From positions 1-64,000 of the forward strand of contig JAFUST010000007.1 in NCBI GenBank assembly GCA_017467535.1: 64,000 nucleotides of DNA. The letters run 5' to 3'. This document shows, piece after piece, positions 33,210 to 42,212 of the stretch (positions are counted from its first letter, which is position 1; each line of letters begins with the position of its first letter). The position numbers and the translations under genes were made by a program. This stretch comes from Prevotella sp. GTDB taxonomy: Bacteria; Bacteroidota; Bacteroidia; Bacteroidales; Bacteroidaceae. A model generated the notes under the pieces. The model was not told the DNA's origin, made no database searches, and worked only from the letters and a program-made list of their open reading frames with translations.

Positions 33210-34847
33210 ATGGAAAAAAGTGCATTGCAGATAGCAAGAGCAGCCTATCAGCCCAAGTTGCCCCGCGGCCTGAAGGGGGCCGTGAAGGCTGTGGAGGGCG
33301 CACCCACTCAGAGTGTAGACAATCAGGAAGAGATCAAGGCCCTCTTCCCCAACACCTATGGCATGCCCCTCGTGGAGTTCGTGCCGGGCGAGGAGCAGCA
33401 GTATGAGCCCATGAACGTGGGCATCATCCTCAGCGGCGGCCAGGCTCCTGGCGGCCACAACGTCATCACCGGCCTCTTCGACGCCGTGAAGCGCCTGAAC
33501 CCCGAGAACCGCCTCTACGGCTTCATCCTGGGCCCCGGCGGACTGGTGGACCACAACTACATGGAACTGACCAAGGAGGTCGTCGACGAGTACCGCAACA
33601 CGGGCGGCTTCGACATGATCGGCTCCGGCCGCACCAAACTGGAGAAGGTGGAGCAGTTTGAGAAGGGCCTGGAGATCATCCGCGAACTGGGCATCAAGGC
33701 CGTCGTCATCATCGGCGGCGACGACTCTAACACCAACGCCTGCGTGCTGGCCGAATACTATGCCGCCAAGCAGTACGGCGTGCAGGTCATCGGCTGCCCG
33801 AAGACCATCGACGGCGACCTGAAGAACTCGCAGATCGAGACCTCCTTCGGCTTCGACACCGCCTGCAAGACTTACTCCGAACTGATCGGCAACATCGAGC
33901 GCGACTGCAACTCGGCCCGCAAGTACTGGCACTTCATCAAGGTGATGGGCCGCTCGGCCAGCCACATCGCACTGGAGTGCGCCCTGCAGACGCAGCCCAA
34001 CATCTGCCTCATCTCCGAGGAGATCGAGCAGAAGGGCATGAGCCTGGCCGACATCGTGGAGTACATTGCCCACGCCGTGGCCCTGCGCGCTGCCGACGGC
34101 AACAACTTCGGCACCGTCATCATCCCCGAGGGTGTCATCGAGTTCATTCCCGCCATCAAGAAACTCATCGCCCAACTGAACGACGTGCTGGCCCTGCCTG
34201 AGGCTAAGGACATCAGCCGCGACGAGCAGGTGGACTTCGCCAAGAGCCACCTGAGCGAGGAGAACCTGGCCGTCTTCAACAGTCTGCCCGTGGGCGTGGC
34301 CCGTCAGTTGGCCCTCGACCGCGATCCTCACGGCAACGTGCAGGTGTCACTCATCGAGACCGAGAAACTGCTCTCCACGATGGTGGCACAGAAACTGGAG
34401 AAGATGAAGAAGGCCGGCACCTACAAGGGCAAGTTTGCCACTCAGCACCACTTCTTCGGCTACGAGGGACGCTGCGCCGCTCCCTCCAACTTCGACGCCG
34501 ACTACTGCTATGCCCTGGGCACCAGCGCAGCCCAACTCATCGCTGCCGGCAAGACGGGCTACATGGCCATCGTGAAGAACACCACGGCCCCTGCCGACGA
34601 GTGGAAGGCCGGCGGCGTGCCCATCACCATGATGATGAACATGGAGCGCCGCAACGGCGAGATGAAGCCCGTCATCCGCAAGGCGCTGGTCGAACTGGAC
34701 GGTGCACCGTTCCGCACCTTTGCCGCTCAGCGCGACCGCTGGGCTCGCGAGACGGCCTACGTCTATCCCGGCCCCATCCAGTACTGGGGACCCAGCGAGG
34801 TGTGCGACCAGCCCACCCGCACGCTGGCCCTCGAACAGGCTAAGTAA
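33210..34847 (+). CDS. pfp: Pyrophosphate-dependent 6-phosphofructokinase
   Basis: A 545-aa glycolytic enzyme that phosphorylates fructose 6-phosphate reversibly with pyrophosphate. The PPi-specific motif [20 protein letters not shown] (GGDD in place of the ATP-type GGDGS) is present. The catalytic [20 protein letters not shown] and the substrate loop [20 protein letters not shown] follow. Length fits the long plant/Bacteroidetes class. The ATG at 33210 is preferred to an in-frame TTG at 33201. The GH25 gene starts immediately after its stop codon. Confidence 0.94.
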   Translation: MEKSALQIARAAYQPKLPRGLKGAVKAVEGAPTQSVDNQEEIKALFPNTYGMPLVEFVPGEEQQYEPMNVGIILSGGQAPGGHNVITGLFDAVKRLNPENRLYGFILGPGGLVDHNYMELTKEVVDEYRNTGGFDMIGSGRTKLEKVEQFEKGLEIIRELGIKAVVIIGGDDSNTNACVLAEYYAAKQYGVQVIGCPKTIDGDLKNSQIETSFGFDTACKTYSELIGNIERDCNSARKYWHFIKVMGRSASHIALECALQTQPNICLISEEIEQKGMSLADIVEYIAHAVALRAADGNNFGTVIIPEGVIEFIPAIKKLIAQLNDVLALPEAKDISRDEQVDFAKSHLSEENLAVFNSLPVGVARQLALDRDPHGNVQVSLIETEKLLSTMVAQKLEKMKKAGTYKGKFATQHHFFGYEGRCAAPSNFDADYCYALGTSAAQLIAAGKTGYMAIVKNTTAPADEWKAGGVPITMMMNMERRNGEMKPVIRKALVELDGAPFRTFAAQRDRWARETAYVYPGPIQYWGPSEVCDQPTRTLALEQAK

Positions 34848-35768
34848 ATGCCTCAGGGAAGAAACCGACAGAACAGAAAAGGAAGTCAGACGGCAGCACC
34901 GAAGAAGCGCCGTCTGACTTCTGTTGTCAACCACCGCAGGCCCGGTCTGCTGCGCCGTCTGGCCATGCGCCTCTACGGCGTGGTGCCCGGATGGGCCTGG
35001 TGGCTGGGCGGACTGGCCATCGCCGCCGTCTACGTCTGGTTCTTCTACTACTTCTTCGTCTCGCCCTACGGCTTCCGCTGGCGCGCCCTCTACGGCGAGG
35101 TCAGTTACCCCGAGGGCTACGACATCCACGGCATCGACGTGTCCCACTATCAGGGCGACATCGACTGGGAGGTGCTGCGCCGCCAGGGCACCATCGACGA
35201 GTGCCCCATACGCTTCGTCATGATCAAGGCCACCGAGGGCGCCAACAAGGTGGACGACCGCTTCGAGCGCAACTTCCACGAGGCCCGCGAGTACGGCTTC
35301 ACGCGCGGCGCGTACCATTATTATAGTACCCAGTCGACGGCCGAGGCCCAGGCCCGCCACTTCATCGCCACCGTCAACCTCGAGCGGGGCGACCTGCCGC
35401 CGGTGCTCGACGTCGAGCAGAAGCCCCGCACGCAGACCGACGAGCAGTTCCGCCAGAGCGTCCTGCAGTGGCTCCGTCTGGTGGAGCGCCACTACGACGT
35501 GAAGCCCATCCTCTACACCTACTACAAGTTCAAGATGCAGTACCTCAACGACCCCGTCTTCGACCAGTACCCCTACTGGATAGCCCACTACTACGTGGAC
35601 TCGCTCGAGTATCAGGGGCCGTGGAAGTTCTGGCAGCACACCGATGCCGGCAGCCTGCCCGGCATCAAGGGCCCCGTGGACTTCGACATCTACAACGGCT
35701 CCTTCTACGACCTGCGCCAACTCACCCTGGGCTCCCAGGAGACCATCGGCGTGGATGCGTACAAGTAG
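34848..35768 (+). CDS. Membrane-anchored GH25 lysozyme-like muramidase
   Basis: A 306-aa protein. A basic N-terminus (residues 1-45) is followed by a transmembrane helix (about 48-70, AWWLGGLAIAAVYVWFFYYF). The rest is a GH25 barrel with the catalytic Asp in YDIHGIDVSHYQGDIDW and the Glu in LPPVLDVEQKP, and FVMIKATEGANKVDDRF between them. It should cleave the MurNAc-GlcNAc bond at the periplasmic face. It starts right after the PPi-PFK stop; the microprotein and M15 peptidase genes follow, forming a small cell-wall hydrolase group. Confidence 0.9.
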   Translation: MPQGRNRQNRKGSQTAAPKKRRLTSVVNHRRPGLLRRLAMRLYGVVPGWAWWLGGLAIAAVYVWFFYYFFVSPYGFRWRALYGEVSYPEGYDIHGIDVSHYQGDIDWEVLRRQGTIDECPIRFVMIKATEGANKVDDRFERNFHEAREYGFTRGAYHYYSTQSTAEAQARHFIATVNLERGDLPPVLDVEQKPRTQTDEQFRQSVLQWLRLVERHYDVKPILYTYYKFKMQYLNDPVFDQYPYWIAHYYVDSLEYQGPWKFWQHTDAGSLPGIKGPVDFDIYNGSFYDLRQLTLGSQETIGVDAYK

Positions 35769-35784
35769 AAGGGAGAAGTGATGA

Positions 35785-35907
35785 GTGATAAGTGGACTGC
35801 TGGTCTACGTGGCGCAGGCCTTCCTGCTGGCCGCCAGCATCTTCGGACTGGACTACTACGTGAAACTCCTAACCCGCAAGATCAATGGAAAGCATCCGAC
35901 TGTCTGA
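35785..35907 (+). CDS. Single-helix membrane microprotein, 40 aa (GTG start)
   Basis: A GTG at 35785 opens a 40-aa frame: a hydrophobic helix (LLVYVAQAFLLAASIFGLDY) and a basic tail ([14 protein letters not shown]). The one-helix, positive-tail pattern is that of a small membrane protein and is unlikely in random DNA of this composition. It lies between two wall hydrolase genes and overlaps the M15 peptidase start by 23 nt. The arrangement of muramidase, small membrane protein and peptidase recalls holin-endolysin cassettes, but no other phage gene is near. Start choice is uncertain. Confidence 0.5.
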   Translation: MISGLLVYVAQAFLLAASIFGLDYYVKLLTRKINGKHPTV

Positions 35908-36289
35908 ACACTTCCGCCTGGGCGAGTTCCTCAACCTGAGGAAGTACCCGCAGAACATCCCCACCATCCAGCAGGTCACCTGCATGACCTACGGCTGCCT
36001 GCTGCTGCTCGAGCCCGTGCGCCTCCAGGTGGGTCCCATCATCGTCACCAGCGGCTTCCGCTGCCCCGAGGTGAACCGACAGGTGGGCGGCGTCCCCCGT
36101 TCGCAGCACCTGCTCGGCCAGGCCGCCGACATCCGTCCCCGCGACCCGGCGCAGTTTGAGCGTCTGGTGGACCTGCTGCGCCGTCATCCCCAGACCGACC
36201 AACTGCTCACCGGCCGCGGCTGGCTGCACGTCTCGTGGTCCCCCTTCTCCCCGCCCCGCCACATGGTGCGCATCGGGTACTACAAGTGA
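35885..36289 (+). CDS. Peptidase M15-type D-Ala-D-Ala carboxypeptidase-like protein
   Basis: A 134-aa M15A-like domain without a signal peptide. It opens with [20 protein letters not shown], then [20 protein letters not shown]. Zinc ligands fit the His and Asp in [13 protein letters not shown] and the His in GWLHVSWSP. Substrate should be peptidoglycan stem peptides. Without its own export signal it may depend on another exporter or on the adjacent membrane microprotein; that idea is inference. Such short M15 proteins are often of phage origin. Confidence 0.85.
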   Translation: MESIRLSEHFRLGEFLNLRKYPQNIPTIQQVTCMTYGCLLLLEPVRLQVGPIIVTSGFRCPEVNRQVGGVPRSQHLLGQAADIRPRDPAQFERLVDLLRRHPQTDQLLTGRGWLHVSWSPFSPPRHMVRIGYYK

Positions 36290-36335
36290 TTTTCCCTCCG
36301 CCGAAAGTACTCTCGTTCGGAAAAACCCAAATAAA

Positions 36336-36367
36336 TTTGGTTATTCGCTCACTTATTCGTACCTTTG
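36336..36367 (+). promoter_or_regulatory. Promoter of trpS
   Basis: TTTG (36336-36339), a 20-nt spacer and TACCTTTG (36360-36367) match the consensus fully, 34 nt before the ATG. Confidence 0.7.
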
Positions 36368-36401
36368 CACCCCGAAACTAAATGATAATAAAGAGAACGA
36401 A

Positions 36402-37442
36402 ATGGGAAAAGTAATCTTGACGGGCGACCGTCCTACCGGCAAACTGCACCTGGGCCACTACGTGGGTTCGCTGCGCCGTCGCGTGGAACTGCAGAACGCA
36501 GGCGACTATGACCGTATGTTTGTGTTTATGGCCGACGTGCAGGCTCTGACCGATAATGCCGACAATCCTGAGAAGATACGCAACAGCGTGACACAGGTGG
36601 CCCTCGACTGGCTGGCTGCCGGCCTGGACCCCGAGAAGTGCACACTCTTCATACAGAGCCAGATACCCGAGTTGGCCGAACTGACCACCTACCTGATGAA
36701 CCTCATCACCGTGAGCCGCGTGCAGCGCAACCCCACGGTGAAGACGGAGATCAAGATGCGCAACTTCGAGGCCAACATCCCCCTGGGCTTCTTCTGCTAC
36801 CCCGTGAGCCAGGCTGCCGACATCACACTCTTCAAGGCTACCACCGTGCCTGCCGGCGAAGACCAGGAGCCCATGCTGGAGGTGACGCGCGAACTGGTGA
36901 ACCGCTTCAACAACACCTACGGCCCCGTGCTGGTGGAGCCCCAGATCATGCTGCCGGAGAACCTCACGGCACGCCGTCTGCCGGGCACCGACGGCAAGGA
37001 GAAAATGTCGAAGAGCCTGGGGAACTGCATCTACCTCTCTGACTCGAAGGACGAGGTGTGGCAGAAGGTGCGCTCGATGTACACCGACCCGCAGCACATC
37101 AACCTAAACGACCCGGGCCACGTGGAGGGCAACGCCGTGTTCACCTATCTGGATGCCTTCTCGACGGACGAGGACTTCCGTAACTTCTGGCCGGAGTACC
37201 AGAACCTGGACGAACTGAAGGACCACTACCGCCGCGGCGGACTGGGCGACATGAAGTGCAAGAAGTTCCTCAACGAGGTGATCAACCAGTTCCTGGAGCC
37301 CATGCGCCAGCGTAGAGCCGAACTGGAGAAGGACATCCCCGAGATCTACAACATCCTGCGCCGTGGCACCGAGCGGGCCCGCGAGGTGGGCGCCCAGACC
37401 ATGGACGAGGTGCGCCGCGCCATGCAGATCAACTACTTCTAA
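36402..37442 (+). CDS. trpS: Tryptophanyl-tRNA synthetase
   Basis: A 346-aa class I synthetase charging tRNA-Trp. The ATG at 36402 gives [20 protein letters not shown], which holds the HIGH-type motif HLGH; the KMSKS motif is in [12 protein letters not shown]. The open frame extends upstream to 36156, but that part lies in the M15 peptidase gene and the promoter. It is convergent with trmD, and their stop codons overlap by 4 nt. Confidence 0.96.
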   Translation: MGKVILTGDRPTGKLHLGHYVGSLRRRVELQNAGDYDRMFVFMADVQALTDNADNPEKIRNSVTQVALDWLAAGLDPEKCTLFIQSQIPELAELTTYLMNLITVSRVQRNPTVKTEIKMRNFEANIPLGFFCYPVSQAADITLFKATTVPAGEDQEPMLEVTRELVNRFNNTYGPVLVEPQIMLPENLTARRLPGTDGKEKMSKSLGNCIYLSDSKDEVWQKVRSMYTDPQHINLNDPGHVEGNAVFTYLDAFSTDEDFRNFWPEYQNLDELKDHYRRGGLGDMKCKKFLNEVINQFLEPMRQRRAELEKDIPEIYNILRRGTERAREVGAQTMDEVRRAMQINYF

Positions 37443-38116
37443 CCTTTCAGCAGGTCTGGCCTCAGTCGGCGAGTGCGCTCCAGGGCCTGCTCCAGTTCCC
37501 AGTTGCGTATCTTCGCCTCGTTGCCGGAGAGCAGAATGTCGGGCACACGCCAGCCCTTGTAGTCGGCAGGACGCGTGTAGATGGGGGCGGCCAGCAGGTC
37601 GTCCTGGAAACAGTCGGAGAGGGCCGACTGCTCGTCGCCGATGACACCCGGCACCACGCGCACCACGGCATCGGCAATCATGGCAGCCACCAATTCGCCG
37701 CCCGTCAGCACGAAGTCGCCGATGGAGATCTCGCGCGTGATGAGGTGGTCGCGTATGCGCTGGTCGATGCCCTTGTAGTGGCCGGCCAGGATGATCAGGT
37801 TGCCCTTCAGGGAGAGTTCGTTGGCCATGTGCTGATCGAAGCGCTCGCCGTCGGGCGAGGTGAAGATGACCTCGTCGTAGTCGCGCTCCTGCTTCAGTGC
37901 GCTGATGCAGCGGTCAATGGGTTCGCACTGCATGACCATGCCTGCGGAGCCGCCGTAGGGATAGTCGTCCACGCGCCGCCACTTGTCGAGTGTGTAGTCG
38001 CGCAGGTTGTGCAGCCGTATCTGGGCCAGGCCCTTCTTCTCGGCCCGTGCCAGTATGCTTTCGTGTACGAAGCCCTCGAGCATCTCGGGCAGTACGGTGA
38101 TGATGTCTATTCGCAT
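37439..38116 (-). CDS. trmD: tRNA (guanine-37-N1)-methyltransferase
   Basis: A 225-aa SPOUT methyltransferase that methylates G37 next to the anticodon using S-adenosylmethionine. The ATG at 38116 gives [36 protein letters not shown] corresponds to the usual YGGGPGMVM site with a slight variation. The trefoil knot is seen in [13 protein letters not shown] and [20 protein letters not shown]. The last residues overlap the end of trpS on the opposite strand. A repeat-rich gap of about 165 nt separates it from the patatin gene upstream, so it may receive read-through from the srf-type operon. Confidence 0.95.
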   Translation of the reverse strand: MRIDIITVLPEMLEGFVHESILARAEKKGLAQIRLHNLRDYTLDKWRRVDDYPYGGSAGMVMQCEPIDRCISALKQERDYDEVIFTSPDGERFDQHMANELSLKGNLIILAGHYKGIDQRIRDHLITREISIGDFVLTGGELVAAMIADAVVRVVPGVIGDEQSALSDCFQDDLLAAPIYTRPADYKGWRVPDILLSGNEAKIRNWELEQALERTRRLRPDLLKG

Positions 38117-38136
38117 TTTTGTTCTTTCTTTTTTTA

Positions 38137-38267
38137 TTTTCGAGGAAGGAGGAGCGATTTTCGAGGAAGGAGGAGCGAGGAACGAGGAGCGAGGATAGAC
38201 CTCACGCACGCTCTGACACAGCCTACAAATCTGACCTCGTTCCTCCTTCCTCGTTCCTCGCTCCTCG
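38137..38267. repeat. Purine-rich tandem and inverted repeat between the patatin gene and trmD
   Basis: A 21-nt unit (TTTTCGAGGAAGGAGGAGCG plus A) is repeated perfectly in tandem at 38137-38157 and 38158-38178. GAGGAGCGAGGAACGAGGA (38170-38188) recurs as a perfect 19-nt inverted copy at 38248-38266 with a 59-nt loop, and imperfect pairing extends further. The large stem-loop may end or attenuate transcription from the twelve-gene operon into trmD. Confidence 0.75.
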
Positions 38268-38282
38268 ATAAACATTCCTCCA

Positions 38283-39149
38283 CTACCCCCAAGCCCCCCA
38301 GAAGTCACGGATGGCCTGCAGACACTGCTCGCCCTTGCGACGGCCCATGTCGTAGACGCGCTGCATCTGCTCGGGGTCGTGGCAGGTGTGGCCGATGGGT
38401 ATGGGGCCGTCGGGGCGGATGACCAGACAGCGGCCCTGGCGTTCGGCCTCGGCCACATAGTCGAGTTGGCGGTTGTACATCTCGTGGCGGCGGTCAAGGG
38501 CCTCCAGCAGGCGCGGATACCTGTGCAGGCCGATGCGCATGAGCGGCATCAGACTGTTGTGCTCCTTGCGGTAGCCCTGGGGCTGGGTGAGGACGACTAC
38601 GTTGCGGCCGATGCCCTCCTGCTCCTCCATGTGCTGCAGGGGTATGCTGTCGCTGATGCCTCCGTCGAGCAGGCTGTAGCCGTCGATGCGGACCACGCGC
38701 GAGACGAGGGGCATGGAGGCCGAGGCACGTATCCAGTCGTAGGTGGTGGCCTCTACACGGTCCAGCCAGCGGTAGACGGGCTGTCCGGTGAGCACGTCGG
38801 TGCAGACGGCACAGAAGCGCATGCGGTTGGCGTTGAAGGCCTCGTCGTCGAAGACGTCGTACTCCCGTGGCACTACGTGGTAGGCGAACTCGGCGTTGAA
38901 GTAGTCGCCGCTCCTGAGCAGCGACCGCCAGCCGCTGTAGCGGGCATCACGGGCGAAGCGCTTGTTGTAGCGGATGGCGCGTCCCGCCTGTCGGCTCTTC
39001 ATGTTGCAGCCGAAGGCAGCACCTGCCGAGACGCCTATCAGGGCGTCAGGGTAGGTGTTGTGCTCCATCATCACGTCGGTGATGCCTGCCGTGAAGAGGC
39101 CGCGCATGGCGCCTCCCTCCAGCACGAGTCCTACGGGAGCGGGCTTCAT
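38283..39149 (-). CDS. Patatin-like phospholipase (YjjU-like)
   Basis: A 288-aa patatin-fold lipid hydrolase. It opens [20 protein letters not shown] (oxyanion GGxxRG). The nucleophile Ser is in [11 protein letters not shown] (GxSxG) and the catalytic Asp in [12 protein letters not shown]. Length and the run [13 protein letters not shown] match the common YjjU-type family, which is broadly distributed, so it may be a housekeeping passenger here. It has no signal peptide. The ATG at 39149 overlaps the stop of the DUF2135-like gene by 4 nt, so it is translationally coupled to the last part of the srf-type operon. The open frame upstream of 39149 is rejected because it lies in that gene. Confidence 0.9.
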   Translation of the reverse strand: MKPAPVGLVLEGGAMRGLFTAGITDVMMEHNTYPDALIGVSAGAAFGCNMKSRQAGRAIRYNKRFARDARYSGWRSLLRSGDYFNAEFAYHVVPREYDVFDDEAFNANRMRFCAVCTDVLTGQPVYRWLDRVEATTYDWIRASASMPLVSRVVRIDGYSLLDGGISDSIPLQHMEEQEGIGRNVVVLTQPQGYRKEHNSLMPLMRIGLHRYPRLLEALDRRHEMYNRQLDYVAEAERQGRCLVIRPDGPIPIGHTCHDPEQMQRVYDMGRRKGEQCLQAIRDFWGAWG

Positions 39150-39661
39150 GGCACGGTGATGGTGGTCACCGGCACAGCCTGGCGCAGGTTGTTGGGCGAC
39201 ATGTGTATGTTGAACACCTGCGGCTGGTGGTCCTTGAGCAGGATGGTCACCTTGCAGTCGCCGTGGCGCTCGTTCTCGGGGTGTGACGTCTTCTCGGCAT
39301 AGTAGACCAGGCTGACCTGATACTGTCCGCGTGGCGGGTTGGACTGCCAGAAGATGTTCTCGGCCGAGCCGCGACCGCCGCTGGTGTCGTCTACGTCCAG
39401 TTCGCCGCCGCTGCGGGAGTGCTTGTGGGTGTAGTCTATCTCCTCGCCGCTGGGCTCCACCACGTGCAGGTCGATGTCGGCATAGAACTCCCATTGCAGT
39501 GTGACCTTCAGGTCGCCGTTGCCGCCAATGTTGAGCACGTCGTCAGGGCCGTCCGGCAGGTGGGGTAGGCTGCAGCCGCGGCAGTTGAGCAGCAGGCCGA
39601 GCAGGAGGAGGATGATGAGCAGTACATAGACCAGTACCAGTATGATTCGCATTGCTTTCAT
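39146..39661 (-). CDS. Membrane-anchored DUF2135/YfaP-like beta-domain protein
   Basis: A 171-aa protein with an N-terminal hydrophobic helix (residues about 5-26, LVLVYVLLIILLLLGLLL) and a periplasmic beta domain. The pattern VTLQWEFYADIDLHVVEPSG, then THKHSRSGGELDVDD and a late PPRGQYQVSLVYY match the DUF2135/YfaP family. A Cys follows the helix, but the residue before it is Asn, so a lipobox is doubtful. YfaP-like proteins are found beside von Willebrand-like and chaperone-like export genes in other bacteria; function is unknown. It lies 21 nt after the DUF1294 gene in the operon. Confidence 0.8.
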   Translation of the reverse strand: MKAMRIILVLVYVLLIILLLLGLLLNCRGCSLPHLPDGPDDVLNIGGNGDLKVTLQWEFYADIDLHVVEPSGEEIDYTHKHSRSGGELDVDDTSGGRGSAENIFWQSNPPRGQYQVSLVYYAEKTSHPENERHGDCKVTILLKDHQPQVFNIHMSPNNLRQAVPVTTITVP

Positions 39662-39682
39662 AATCGTCAGTGTGTTAAGTGG

Positions 39683-39988
39683 TTAGAGTGGAAGCGGAGT
39701 CTGGAACGGCGAGATGATCAGGCGGGCAACGATGGCCGCGGCCAGTTGCAGGAAGAGCAGGATGGGCACGGCGAAGAGGAAGAGTTTCTTCTGGGTCTTG
39801 TGCTTGAAGAAGACCATGCCGCAGAGTGCTCCGAAGGCCCCGTTGAAGAAGGCCGAGAGGATGAGCACGAACTCGGGTATGCGCCACTTCTGGTAGGTGG
39901 CCTGATGCTTGTCGTAGCCGAAGAGGGCAAACGAGATGACGTTGGGGAAGAAAAGCAGTCCCAGGTATACTAATGCTAAGTAGTCCAT
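39683..39988 (-). CDS. DUF1294 membrane protein
   Basis: A 101-aa integral membrane protein with three hydrophobic stretches. The family signature is FALFGYDKHQATYQKWRIPE followed by FFNGAFGALCGMVFFKHKTQ. DUF1294 proteins are widespread with no function known to me. It lies 18 nt downstream of the 461-aa gene and 21 nt upstream of the DUF2135-like gene. Confidence 0.88.
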   Translation of the reverse strand: MDYLALVYLGLLFFPNVISFALFGYDKHQATYQKWRIPEFVLILSAFFNGAFGALCGMVFFKHKTQKKLFLFAVPILLFLQLAAAIVARLIISPFQTPLPL

Positions 39989-40006
39989 AAGCGTGTGTCT
40001 GATTGA

Positions 40007-41392
40007 TTAAACGAATTGAAGTATGGCCTTGGTAGCCAGGTCGATGGCTCCGCCTGCAACGAAGAAGATGATCACCAGTCCGACGAAGGCTCCCAGCGCA
40101 GCCAGGATCTCGAGCAGATAGTCGCCCATGCCCTGCTCCTTTGCCTCCTGGAGCACGTACTCCTTCTCATCGGGCTCGAGGGTGAAGGTGATGGGGGGCA
40201 ACTTGCGGTTAGGGGCCTCGATGGTGGCCGTCAGGGGCACATTGGGGCGGAAGGTCTCGTTGCCCAGGTAGGTGATGCCGTGCTCGTTGAGGCGCGCCAG
40301 CACCTGCTGCTCGCCCTGACAGAAGCGGATGTTGCAGTTGGCAATGGGCAACTTGTTGAGCCCGATCACCTGCACGCTGATGTCGTGGGGCTGCTCCTCC
40401 AGCTGCTCCTCCGGCTCGGGCTCCGGTTCTGGCTCGGGTTCGGGGATGACGGGCTCCGGCTCTGGCTCGGGTTCGGGCTCAGGGGGTGGGGGAGGCGTCA
40501 TGCTGTCGAAGCGGAAGGTGTGGCCGGCCTGGTTGAGGGTCTGCTGCTGCATGGCATCGCGGAAGCGGGCCGTGCAGACGTCGCCGGGATGGAGAGCCAG
40601 CCCGACGGTGGCCTGTCCGGCCTCGAGCGTCAACTGATAGGTGCGTCCGTGGTAGTCGATGGTGGCCTCCTCGCCGCTGATGGGCTGGTTGTCGTGAGAG
40701 GCCTCTACGCGCACGGTGACGCGCTCGGTGATGTCGAAGGTGTACTCCGTCGTGCTGCGGTCGGTCAGGATGCTGAAGCGCTTGCCCGTGGCCTCGTCGA
40801 TGAACTCGATGGTCGTGTCGGCATTGATCTTGCCTAGGGCATAGTCGCCGTGGGCATCGGTGGTGTGGGGCACATTCTTCATCGAGGTGACGATGAAGAA
40901 CGGGCGGTTGGGCATCTTCTCGTCATCGATGGTGAAGGCGATGCTGACGGGATGGGCTCCCTTGTCTTCCATCTTCACGCGCTGATCGTCGATGATGGGC
41001 TTCTTGTGGTTGGTGGAGCCCCAGCCGGTGACGAGCACCTTCACCTGTCCGGCGGCATCGATCTGGTAGAAGACATACTCATCGTTGGGGATGGTCAGGA
41101 TCTTCTCGGCCAGGTCGGGGTCGCTGCTCAGACGGGTGCGCACCTCCTGCTTGAGTTCATCCCAGCGCTGGCGCACCAGCATCTCCTCGGCGCCCTGGGC
41201 GTTGGGCAGGGGGGTCCACTTGCCGTTGATGTTGACTGTCCACACGTGGGCGTTGCCTCCCACATTGACACGGGCGAACTGCTGGCTCAGGGCGTCGCCC
41301 AGTTTCTCCCTCAGTCGGTCGTTGGCCTGCGGGCCTTCGTTCCAGGAGAGAAGCCAGTGAATCTCTTTTAATGCTGCTTCTTTTACTTTCAT
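40007..41392 (-). CDS. Unknown operon protein with PEPEPE linker and C-terminal membrane anchor, 461 aa
   Basis: I do not recognise this family. Residues 1 to about 100 are a helical domain with many Arg and Trp. About 105-300 look beta-rich, with strands such as PVSIAFTIDDEKMPNRPFF and RVTVRVEASHDNQPISGEEA. A Pro-Glu linker follows (about 305-335, repeated PEPEPE). Then comes a second small beta domain with NKLPIANCNIRFCQGEQQVL, and a C-terminal transmembrane helix (about 430-455, LAALGAFVGLVIIFFVAGGA). There is no N-terminal signal, so the long N-terminal part is probably cytoplasmic and tail-anchored. The rigid PE linker suggests a spacer. It is the ninth gene of the srf-type operon. Confidence 0.8.
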   Translation of the reverse strand: MKVKEAALKEIHWLLSWNEGPQANDRLREKLGDALSQQFARVNVGGNAHVWTVNINGKWTPLPNAQGAEEMLVRQRWDELKQEVRTRLSSDPDLAEKILTIPNDEYVFYQIDAAGQVKVLVTGWGSTNHKKPIIDDQRVKMEDKGAHPVSIAFTIDDEKMPNRPFFIVTSMKNVPHTTDAHGDYALGKINADTTIEFIDEATGKRFSILTDRSTTEYTFDITERVTVRVEASHDNQPISGEEATIDYHGRTYQLTLEAGQATVGLALHPGDVCTARFRDAMQQQTLNQAGHTFRFDSMTPPPPPEPEPEPEPEPVIPEPEPEPEPEPEEQLEEQPHDISVQVIGLNKLPIANCNIRFCQGEQQVLARLNEHGITYLGNETFRPNVPLTATIEAPNRKLPPITFTLEPDEKEYVLQEAKEQGMGDYLLEILAALGAFVGLVIIFFVAGGAIDLATKAILQFV

Positions 41393-41407
41393 ATCGCTTG
41401 GTGTTGT

Positions 41408-42208
41408 TTAATCGAGTTTAAGGTTGTTGATGTCGCTGACGGCATCCCCGGCATCCTTGGTCAGACTGAGGGGATTGGCCAGCAGGCTGGCGGTATAAAC
41501 GTCGTAGCGCTGGCGCAGGTAGGGAATGTTCATGATGCGCTTCTGCACGGTCTCCTCGTACTGGGCGAGCACCTTCTGTACCAGTTCGCGGCAGAAGTCG
41601 CGTGAGGCCTCGTCGGTGTTGCCCTTGTAGTTCTTCAACTTGGCATCCACGTCACGGATGAGGGCCTGAAAGTCCTTGGCGCCAGGATAGTAGCGCGACA
41701 TGTAGATGGCCAGCGTGTCGAAGTCGTTGAACTGCGCCTCTGTCAGTTCGCTGCCCGCCTTGCCCTTCAGGTTCTTGGTGATGTCGGTGGTGGCATCGGT
41801 GATGCCCTGACGGGCGAACGGCATCTGCAGCAGACGTGAGTAATGGTGGTAGAGCGTCAGATACTGCTTGAAGGTCTCTACACGGGCCAACTGCTCGTCG
41901 ATCTCCTGGTTGCCCTTGAAGGGGGTGAGCCTGAGGATGTAGGCGTCGATCTCGGCCGCATCGGACTGCGAGAACGGCTTCTGCAGGTCGGGCGACTGAC
42001 GGAGCAGGCGGTCCTTGATGAACTCGGCCCTGAACTGCGACAGGTCGCTCAGTTCGCGCTGCAGCGAGTCTACGGTCTGGCGGAGCGAATCGTTGGCATG
42101 GCGCAGCGAGTCGATGGTCAGGCTGTCGGCTATAGCCTTGCTGGTGTCGTCGGCCCATGAGGCGGTGCCGGCGAGCAGACAGGCGAGCGTTAGTAGGAAC
42201 TGTCTCAT
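41408..42208 (-). CDS. Exported coiled-coil protein of the srf-type operon, 266 aa
   Basis: An exported protein with a signal peptide (about residues 1-19, ending GTASWA). A heptad-like stretch rich in Asp, Ser and Leu (SLRHANDSLRQTVDSLQREL) predicts a coiled coil. The remaining part is helical with several Tyr-rich segments, and the C-terminus reads DAVSDINNLKLD. It should act in the periplasm, perhaps as a homo-oligomer. No catalytic motif or known family was seen. It starts 4 nt after the 267-aa gene and precedes the 461-aa gene by 15 nt. Confidence 0.8.
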   Translation of the reverse strand: MRQFLLTLACLLAGTASWADDTSKAIADSLTIDSLRHANDSLRQTVDSLQRELSDLSQFRAEFIKDRLLRQSPDLQKPFSQSDAAEIDAYILRLTPFKGNQEIDEQLARVETFKQYLTLYHHYSRLLQMPFARQGITDATTDITKNLKGKAGSELTEAQFNDFDTLAIYMSRYYPGAKDFQALIRDVDAKLKNYKGNTDEASRDFCRELVQKVLAQYEETVQKRIMNIPYLRQRYDVYTASLLANPLSLTKDAGDAVSDINNLKLD

Positions 42209-42212
42209 GGGC

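Noticed and set aside
36156..36401. N-terminal extension of trpS
   Set aside because: It overlaps the M15 peptidase gene and the trpS promoter; the family start is at 36402.
38117..38497. N-terminal extension of trmD
   Set aside because: It runs through the repeat element and into the patatin gene; TrmD proteins start at the [12 protein letters not shown] position.
39150..39494. N-terminal extension of the patatin
   Set aside because: It lies in the DUF2135-like gene; the patatin fold begins at the chosen ATG and a 4-nt overlap is typical.
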